Source: QHXW01 sp035297145 (GTDB lineage: Bacteria > Acidobacteriota > Terriglobia > Bryobacterales > Bryobacteraceae). From it: DNA of 20,961 nt. The stretch is from positions 1-20,961 of the forward strand of contig DATGZN010000008.1 of NCBI GenBank assembly GCA_035297145.1, given 5' to 3'. The notes under the pieces were generated by a model. That model did no database searches, had not been told where the DNA came from, and was given only the letters and a program-made list of their open reading frames with translations. Of this stretch, positions 16,243-20,961 are shown one piece after another (position 1 is the stretch's first letter; the number at the start of each line of letters is the position of its first letter). The position numbers and the translations under genes were made by a program.

Positions 16243-18882
16243 CTAGGGTAAGGGCCATCTTGGAATCAGGTCATCAATCTCATCCATCAGCCGAATCGTT
16301 GCCCGGATCGAAGCAACGATCGTACGATAGGTGGTCAGTTCCTCAAACGTAAAATTGTTCCCTTTGCGATCTTTCAGCCACTTCTCGCAAACTTGATAGG
16401 AGCCTATCTCAAACTCCCACGCCTCAGATGGGACGCCCTCAAAATACTGCTCACCATTGATGTAGACCCGCGACTTAGAAAGCGGCTTGCCGGTGGCCGG
16501 ATCAGCATCAGTGAAGGTCGGGTGACCCGTCGCGCCGAGATGCGGGCCAGGTACCGGGTACGAAACATCATCAATGGAAAGGTCGGGAATCCGTAGCGTG
16601 TGCAACTGCACGAGGCGATAGCCGTGCGCCGCTAACTCCTTGAAAAGCTGCAAATCTGAGGTTATCGGGATCTTTGGAAAATCCTGCTTTAGAAACTGGG
16701 AATACCGGTCTCGAAACCCCTCGGAGTACAGAATGGCGTAAACGTAGCCGAACAATTGTTCCGGCGTAAAGGTATTAGCCTTGCTGGAGCCATCTGCCGT
16801 CAGCGAGGCGTTGAGCTGGTTCTCAATCTGGCTTATGATCGCTGGATTGAAATTCGGAACCTGTCCGTTGGCGTTTTGCGGCCATGGACAAAAGTCAAAG
16901 CCCGATGGCGTAATGTAGAGCGGCATCGTGAAACCACGCTCGCGAGTGACGTTGGAAACGTAGCAGTCATCCGTAATGCGCCTGGTGCAAAGCGCGTGCT
17001 GATAGATGTCGGTCACGACTTGGCGACAGATGTGCAACGCCACATTGTCGTGGTTCAGAAGATGATGCATGACTTCAGGGCGGGGCCTTCCGATGAAGCC
17101 AATCTCGCCGGTGTAGTACGTGTACCGCCGGTCAAAGGGACGATACTGAATCGGCACTATTTTTTGTCTTTTTGGCCCCGACCTCTGGACGTCCGCTTGT
17201 GCTGCTTTGATAGTCCACTCCTTCGAGTCGTGGATGCCATAGCTTTCTTTGGCGTCCTTCGAGTCGAGTTTTGAAAAATCACGAACAACGCGCCAGGTTT
17301 CTGTCTCGGTAAAATGGATCGTCAGCGAGTCGCGGGCAGTGACAATTCCGTTTGACTGAACGCCGAACAGTTCACTAACCTGAACGCCACGATGATACTC
17401 AGCTTCACGCTTCGTATCGACGGGAACGAACAAGTAGAGAGGCGATTTCGGCAGAATGTTATTCCAGGCTGTCGTCTCCACGTCCTGCGCCAGTAGCTGC
17501 TTATACTTGTGCTCACGCGTTCCAAACAGATCGGCGTGATGGACCACCGCCGGGGGTTTCCTGTCCGGCTGCTTAACAAAAAGACCGATCGCAACGCCTT
17601 GGCGAATATCGAAAACATTGCCGTCAAACGAGCCGTCTGGAGTGGTTTCCTTCTTCTTGCTGTTCCCATGCAGATTGAAGATAAAAATATCTGTAAAGGA
17701 ATTTACTAGGGACTGGCGCATACCGCGGAACGTCGGGTTATCGAGGTAACCGTGATTTGTGATCAGCGCAAGCACGCCCGCTCCGGATCGATCGATGCGC
17801 CATTGGCCCCACCGAATAAATTTGACGTAGTCGTCTTGGAGCCACTTCGGATTTCGCTCTCCCAGTGGTCTGCCATCAACCGAGTAGTAGTCTCGTACCA
17901 ATCGGCCAACGAAAGTCGGGACGCGTTTCCCTCTGGCGTCGATTTTCCAGCTGCGGTTTGATGAATGGCCGCTATATGGTGGATTTCCCAGGACCACGAG
18001 AATCGGCATCGCCTTCTTCACATGGTTCGCGGCTTGTGCTTCCTCGGTGATGACTCTCAAGGGACCGTAGAGTGCCGGCGGCGTATGTTCAATCTCCTTC
18101 AGCGTGTTCGTCAGATAGACCGAGAGACGGCTTTCCTTCGAGAACTTGTACCCCCACTTCTCGCGCAATTTATCTGAAAGATCCTGACCAGCAAGTTGCA
18201 AAGCGAGCTTGAAATGAGCCACGGCGTAGGGGGCCATCAAAAGCTCAAAACCGAACAGGCGTGTTAGGAGCTGATTCTCAATGTAGGAGGACCAGAGACC
18301 CGCGTTTCCCTTCGCCATGAAGCCCTCCCGAATGTGGTCAATCACGTAATACAGGAATGTGCCGGTGCCACACGCGGGATCTAGAACGAGGACTTTCGGA
18401 ACGGTCACCTGCTCTTTCTTGTCCTTTTCGATCTGCCGTTCATAGGTAACCGTTGTCGTATCGCTCAGACCAGCCGCCATCTTGAAACTCGCGCTCAGCA
18501 GCTTGTCGATGGAACGGACAATGTAGAGGACAACCGGCTCGGGAGTGTAATACACGCCGCGTCGTTCGCGCAGCTCTGGGTCATAGCTGGCTAAGAAAGT
18601 TTCGTAGAAATGAACGACGGGATCTTCCTGTTTGGTGCGCTTGCCGAAGTTCTTCAGGATTTCAGCAACGTCGGCCATCGCCAGCAATTGGACAAGCTCG
18701 TCAACGAATCCGGCGTACGGTTCGTCATTCAGCTCAGTCCCGGCGATGGTCTCAAAAATGCGCCGAAGAAACGGATTCGTTTTGGGAATTTCTGCTGCTG
18801 CCTCCGTGCGCTTGAATTCCTTGCCGGCCGGATGATTGCAGCGCGCCGCGAACAAACCATACGCGACGGTCTGCGCGTACAT
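16243..18882 (-). CDS. Restriction-modification enzyme, methylase and specificity part (frameshifted gene, 3' portion)
   Basis: The larger piece (879 codons from an internal ATG) of one gene that begins at 19520. It carries an N6-adenine DNA methyltransferase: RRGVYYTPEPVV (107-118), the SAM-binding motif LDPACGTGTF (167-176) and the catalytic motif NPPY (300-303). Downstream, VSELFGVQSNGIVTARDSL, IQYRPFDRRYTYYTG and FIGRPRPEVMHHLL match the C-terminal target-recognition domain of type ISP enzymes (Type_ISP_C). No helicase domain is present, so the organisation is closer to a type IIG single-chain enzyme. It would methylate adenine within its target site. The nuclease domain sits in the upstream, frameshifted part, so if this ORF is translated alone it would be a methylase without nuclease. 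The first residues MYAQTVAYGLFAARC belong in the middle of the family's proteins, showing that this ATG is not the original start. Confidence 0.88.
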   Translation of the reverse strand: MYAQTVAYGLFAARCNHPAGKEFKRTEAAAEIPKTNPFLRRIFETIAGTELNDEPYAGFVDELVQLLAMADVAEILKNFGKRTKQEDPVVHFYETFLASYDPELRERRGVYYTPEPVVLYIVRSIDKLLSASFKMAAGLSDTTTVTYERQIEKDKKEQVTVPKVLVLDPACGTGTFLYYVIDHIREGFMAKGNAGLWSSYIENQLLTRLFGFELLMAPYAVAHFKLALQLAGQDLSDKLREKWGYKFSKESRLSVYLTNTLKEIEHTPPALYGPLRVITEEAQAANHVKKAMPILVVLGNPPYSGHSSNRSWKIDARGKRVPTFVGRLVRDYYSVDGRPLGERNPKWLQDDYVKFIRWGQWRIDRSGAGVLALITNHGYLDNPTFRGMRQSLVNSFTDIFIFNLHGNSKKKETTPDGSFDGNVFDIRQGVAIGLFVKQPDRKPPAVVHHADLFGTREHKYKQLLAQDVETTAWNNILPKSPLYLFVPVDTKREAEYHRGVQVSELFGVQSNGIVTARDSLTIHFTETETWRVVRDFSKLDSKDAKESYGIHDSKEWTIKAAQADVQRSGPKRQKIVPIQYRPFDRRYTYYTGEIGFIGRPRPEVMHHLLNHDNVALHICRQVVTDIYQHALCTRRITDDCYVSNVTRERGFTMPLYITPSGFDFCPWPQNANGQVPNFNPAIISQIENQLNASLTADGSSKANTFTPEQLFGYVYAILYSEGFRDRYSQFLKQDFPKIPITSDLQLFKELAAHGYRLVQLHTLRIPDLSIDDVSYPVPGPHLGATGHPTFTDADPATGKPLSKSRVYINGEQYFEGVPSEAWEFEIGSYQVCEKWLKDRKGNNFTFEELTTYRTIVASIRATIRLMDEIDDLIPRWPLP

Positions 18883-19520
18883 ATCAGCGACTCGCCGGCT
18901 TTTTGTGGCAAATCAAGATCAGGGATGAGTGTTTCCGCGAATGCCCGACGTAGGTCCTTCAGGTTTTTGGAGGCTTCGCTGGTTTCGAAAGCTCGAACGA
19001 TGACATCGCGGATAATGTGCGTGAGCTGGGCCATTCGCTCTGCAAGTTCCTTCGGCGTTGAAACCGGCTCGGCCTCATACGCAAGAAAATCTCGGAGCAA
19101 GCCCGCAACCTCGGTAGCCCCCGTAGAGTCACGCTTCAGACGGCCGTGATCGAGAGTGTGAGCAAGGATCGCGGTCCTTACCAGATCTCCTCTGACATAC
19201 CACCTGAACTCCAAATAGTCGGTGAGAATCAGATTTGCTAGGGAGCCCCGGTATCGTTTCAGCTGCTCAGTTTTCTCGGCAGCGCCTAATGATTTCCCAA
19301 TGTCCTTCGTCTCGATGTGGCCGATGATGAAAGGGCCTGGCTTGGAAATCAGGAAGTCTGGCGCCCCACACTTGACCCGGCTTGGTTCGTTTGTTGCCAG
19401 TACGCCACCGAAGCTTTCGACGAACGTTTTCAGCGCTGGCCGATGAGTATGCTCAGTCGCCTTTCCCAGCGCAAGCTCCTGCTCCAGAGATTTCAAATAT
19501 TCCTGCGTTGGTTGCTGCAT
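18729..19520 (-). CDS. Restriction-modification enzyme, nuclease part (frameshifted gene, 5' portion)
   Basis: The N-terminal part of the same gene. Residues 1-210 are real; the last 50 or so (CTRRPSRMVCSRRAA onward, rich in Arg) are out of frame. It holds a PD-(D/E)xK nuclease site: PDF with Asp55, then GHIETKD with Glu70 and Lys72, on a fold that opens THRPALKTFVESFGG. A helical linker follows (LAERMAQLTHIIRDVIVRAF). The family continues after PDLDLPQKAGE with FADMYAQTxxYGLFAAR; here one T is missing on the minus strand at 18890/18891 (GAGTCGCTGATATG where GAGTTCGCTGATATG is expected). Restoring it joins both parts into a protein of about 1090 residues. The ATG at 19520 has no clear ribosome binding site. 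The break is not in a homopolymer or repeat, so it is a mutation or a sequencing error rather than a phase switch. Confidence 0.85.
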   Translation of the reverse strand: MQQPTQEYLKSLEQELALGKATEHTHRPALKTFVESFGGVLATNEPSRVKCGAPDFLISKPGPFIIGHIETKDIGKSLGAAEKTEQLKRYRGSLANLILTDYLEFRWYVRGDLVRTAILAHTLDHGRLKRDSTGATEVAGLLRDFLAYEAEPVSTPKELAERMAQLTHIIRDVIVRAFETSEASKNLKDLRRAFAETLIPDLDLPQKAGESLICTRRPSRMVCSRRAAIIRPARNSSARRQQQKFPKRIRFFGAFLRPSPGLS

Positions 19521-20011
19521 GAAGACGAGAGTCTAACACATTGAGAGAAAAGGCATATTTGCCGAACTCAGCAGGTCTGGCTGCTGTTGGGGAAGACAGC
19601 ATTGCGGCTAGCGCGCCAGAACCCAATTAGGGAGTCGCTGCAATGTGCCCGGCATTCCAGCTGCACGGTCGGCCGGAATTCCAACCGTAGGATTTTGGTA
19701 CGCCTCTGCGTCGAGATTAGTGGGCGACAGAGAGACGTCGGGCCGTTGTTGGTTCCGATTCGAAGGATTTTTCCAATCTTCCGCCAACTGACACCTTGGT
19801 CACGAAGCCTGGCAACCGCCTCGGGGGTGACAGTTACCCGCGGCCGTCCGGCGCCTTTCCTTGCTGTGTCCCCTGCGTGTACCCGAATGGGGCGAATTTC
19901 GCCAATTTGGCGAATCTCGCGAATCGCGGAATCAGTAACTTGCGCGTCAGAGGCAGGGACCGATATTCCGAATCCCTCTCTCCGGCATCGAAAATCGTTC
20001 ACTCAACGACA
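19521..20011. other. Region between the restriction gene and the oxidoreductase fragment
   Basis: No intact gene is visible in these 491 bases. They contain the recombinase remnant (19733-19861, minus) and the right 65-base repeat (from 19972). Between them, at 19886-19925, the motif GGCGAAT recurs and forms short inverted repeats (GGCGAATTTCGCC), which could be a recombinase binding site or chance. Confidence 0.5.
19733..19861 (-). pseudogene. Serine recombinase (resolvase/invertase) C-terminal HTH remnant
   Basis: A minus-strand open frame contains RKGAGRPRVTVTPEAVARL then RDQGVSWRKIGKILRIG. This is the linker and Hin-type DNA-binding helix-turn-helix found at the C-terminus of resolvase/invertase serine recombinases (typical pattern GRPxVxVDxxxVxxLRxQGxSWRxIAxxLGxG). 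The catalytic domain with its Ser is absent: upstream residues show no resolvase similarity and the frame runs into the right direct repeat. Downstream the frame drifts into unrelated sequence. It is a broken gene, and its position just upstream of the restriction gene, inside the repeat pair, suggests it belonged to the element that carried that gene. Confidence 0.6.
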
Positions 20012-20035
20012 CTAGCGCCGGACCAGATGGAATCC
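19972..20035 (+). repeat. Right copy of the 65-base direct repeat (putative attR)
   Basis: Matches the copy at 16012-16076 in about 57 of 65 positions with one gap. On the minus strand it contains the last codons of the oxidoreductase fragment, GFHLVRR followed by TAG. The two copies use different codons for the last Arg (CGC here, AGG in the left copy) and different stop codons, yet encode the same end. Its plus-strand left end reads TTCCGAATCCCTCTCTCC, again like a tRNA T-arm and acceptor 3' half, with one extra base in the loop. Confidence 0.75.
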
Positions 20036-20221
20036 GAACTCTCTCCCGAGGCCGCCTCGCGATGCGAGCCAGATCCAAAGTTCCGCTTGCGCTTCGATCA
20101 GCCGGGCATTCGAGAGCGGTCCCAGGTCATAGGGCTCAAATCCGGTCTGACGGATCAACTCCGCGACTGTCTTCTTGGCGTCCGCATGGTCTCCGCAGTA
20201 GAACATCGCCGGCCTATCTAT
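20012..20221 (-). pseudogene. F420-dependent NADP oxidoreductase-like protein, C-terminal fragment
   Basis: About 69 residues that match the C-terminal end of NADPH-dependent F420 reductase-like proteins (NADP oxidoreductase, coenzyme F420-dependent family): DRPAMFYCGDHADAKKTV, IRQTGFEPYDLGPLSNAR, and a tail AELWIWLA...EFGFHLVRR. In intact members this follows an N-terminal Rossmann domain that binds NADP. Here a stop codon and unrelated sequence lie just before QIDRPAMFY, so the nucleotide-binding domain is gone. The fragment has a possible internal ATG but cannot be a working enzyme. Its 3' end lies inside the right direct repeat, so it probably marks the original integration target. Confidence 0.7.
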
Positions 20222-20515
20222 TTGATTTTATTTGCAAGGGCACCGATTCGATTCGGCCATTTTTTCCTTGCGAATTCACCGCGTGTGAGCAGAATGCCCG
20301 CGTGGGGCCAAGCCAAGGTATCGACTTCGTCATCGCACTGCTTCTATCCGCCCTAGAGGGCCGGCGCTGACGCGCCCTCACGTGGGCCTGCCACGTGGGG
20401 CTTGATTTCATCCACCAGTAGGCGTACACTGCTCCCACCCAACGCACCTGGTTGTGGGGACGGAGGAGGTGTTATGCGCTCGTTGCAAGTGCTGGTATTG
20501 GTGGAACCGGCTTGC
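20222..20515. other. Intergenic region with paired hairpins, no gene recognised
   Basis: The 294 bases between the oxidoreductase fragment and the ClpV remnant hold no recognisable coding sequence on either strand. The only structure seen is the pair of hairpins at 20356-20397. A strong GGAGGAGG (20462-20468) precedes an ATG at 20474, but the frame it opens runs antisense through the ClpV remnant and looks like nothing known. Confidence 0.5.
20356..20397. terminator. Two back-to-back hairpins
   Basis: GAGGGC (20356-20361) pairs with GCCCTC (20374-20379), with an inner GCG/CGC. Directly adjoining, CACGTGG (20379-20385) pairs with CCACGTG (20391-20397) around a five-base loop. Neither is followed by a T-run, so they may be a factor-dependent terminator, a protein binding site (CACGTG core) or a recombination relic. 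Confidence 0.4.
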
Positions 20516-20674
20516 TCAGGTGTACGCGAACGCGCCGTCGGGTCCAGCAGTGACATGGATGTCTCTCAGCCCCTGGCGTTCCGCCAGTCCGTCCAGAATT
20601 CGCCGGGAGATTTCCGGCAAGAGCGTGTTGGTGATAATGTTGTCCACGGTATGCGCTCCGCTTAGCACCGGCCT
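20516..20674 (-). pseudogene. ClpV/TssH C-terminal fragment (type VI secretion ATPase remnant)
   Basis: On the minus strand RPVLSGAHTVDNIITNTLLP continues ISRRILDGLAE and ends GPDGAFAYT before TGA. This matches the extreme C-terminus of the AAA+ ATPase ClpV (TssH), where SGARNVDxILxxTLLPELSRxIL is followed by a short strand ending G-x-F-x-Y. The remaining 850 or so residues, with both ATPase domains, are missing; the sequence upstream is the start of the VgrG gene on the other strand. In type VI clusters clpV disassembles the contracted sheath and is often next to vgrG, usually in the same direction. This fragment is inverted relative to VgrG, so a rearrangement has cut the cluster here. Confidence 0.68.
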
Positions 20675-20710
20675 GGGGTGGTCCTCAGAGCGCGGGCTGA
20701 ACTCGCGAAC

Positions 20711-20716
20711 AGGAGG
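20711..20716 (+). promoter_or_regulatory. Ribosome binding site of VgrG
   Basis: AGGAGG at 20711-20716 lies five bases before the GTG at 20722. It decides the GTG as the VgrG start, since no ATG is available in that frame. Confidence 0.75.
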
Positions 20717-20721
20717 CAACG

Positions 20722-20961
20722 GTGGCGACAACGCCTTTCACGCAAGAACAACGGTTCATCAAGATCCATACGCCGCTGGACAAAGATACGCTGCTGCTGG
20801 AGAGCTTTTCCGGCCAGGAAGCTCTCTCCAGCCTGTTTCAGTTCCACCTCGACCTCCTCGCGGAAAACACCGCGACCGTCGCTTTCGACAAGCTGCTGGG
20901 GCAGAAGGCGTGCATCGAAGTATCGCTCCCCAACGCCGAGCAGCGTTATTTCCACGGCATC
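20722..20961 (+). CDS. Type VI secretion spike protein VgrG (N-terminal part, runs off the window)
   Basis: The first 80 residues of a VgrG (TssI) protein, starting VATTPFTQEQRFIKIHTPLD. The segment LLLESFSGQEALSSLFQFHL with the following LLGQKACIEVSLPN and RYFHGI is the N-terminal gp27-like domain of VgrG proteins, which trimerises to form the base of the puncturing spike on the Hcp tube and carries effectors out of the cell. The GTG start is fixed by AGGAGG five bases upstream. The frame is open to the window edge, so the gp5-like needle and any C-terminal effector extension lie outside. The neighbouring clpV fragment supports a type VI setting, although vgrG genes also occur as orphan islands. 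Confidence 0.9.
   Translation, partial: MATTPFTQEQRFIKIHTPLDKDTLLLESFSGQEALSSLFQFHLDLLAENTATVAFDKLLGQKACIEVSLPNAEQRYFHGI

Noticed and set aside
18885..18895. Phase-variable switch in the restriction gene
   Set aside because: The frameshift is not in a homopolymer or short tandem repeat, so slipped-strand switching is not expected.
20214..20447. Minus-strand 77-codon frame in the gap before the ClpV remnant
   Set aside because: It has no recognisable domain and crosses the two hairpins; it overlaps the broken 5' edge of the oxidoreductase fragment in a different frame.
20474..20665. Plus-strand 63-residue frame with a strong GGAGGAGG before its ATG
   Set aside because: It overlaps the ClpV-like remnant in antisense and its sequence has no recognisable features; the ribosome-site match could be chance.

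Overview
The window looks like a high-GC Acidobacteria chromosome, probably of the Solibacter/Bryobacter group. This is inferred from family content only: serine/threonine kinases with TPR tails, an ECF sigma factor beside such a kinase, and a secreted 'FVPITPCRVAD...GYFVP' module protein that I recognise from that group. No rRNA or complete tRNA gene is present.

Layout. 1-275 (minus) reads as the 5' end of a group II intron that runs off the left edge, sitting just after the stop codon of a sugar-porter gene. 300-3722 (minus) holds a fructokinase-like ROK kinase and an MFS sugar porter overlapping by one base (a sugar uptake and phosphorylation pair), a small secreted protein of unknown function, and a YCII/DGPF protein. 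3861-7122 (minus) is an ECF sigma factor followed 22 bases later by a membrane Ser/Thr kinase with a TPR tail. Divergently, 7363-10131 (plus) carries two secreted proteins that share a C-terminal module of about 50 residues; the second is built from His/Thr repeats and a Tyr/Gly/Trp-rich segment. A hairpin terminator closes this pair. A decayed secreted-protein gene (10282-10923) follows and overlaps tail to tail with a 3-methyladenine DNA glycosylase gene. 11715-15947 (plus) encodes a 1410-residue protein joining a cytoplasmic Ser/Thr kinase, a long helical-repeat array, a membrane segment, an OB-like domain, TPRs and a TonB C-terminal domain.

The right part looks like a small genomic island. 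A type IIG/ISP-like restriction-modification gene (16243-19520, minus) is split by a one-base frameshift near 18890. It is preceded by the remnant of a serine recombinase C-terminal helix-turn-helix. Both lie between two imperfect 65-base direct repeats (16012-16076 and 19972-20035). Read on the minus strand, each repeat ends a reading frame with the same seven residues (GFHLVRR, stop); on the plus strand, each contains a tRNA-3'-end-like sequence. The right repeat joins the surviving C-terminal part of an F420-dependent NADP oxidoreductase-like gene. This is the pattern of an element that integrates at a gene/tRNA 3' end and brings its own version of the target's last codons.

Beyond the island are two back-to-back hairpins, a fragment of the type VI secretion ATPase ClpV on the minus strand, and the start of a VgrG gene on the plus strand that leaves the window. 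The most interesting items are the kinase-TonB fusion, the repeat-bounded restriction island with its frameshift, and the paired secreted proteins with a shared C-terminal module.
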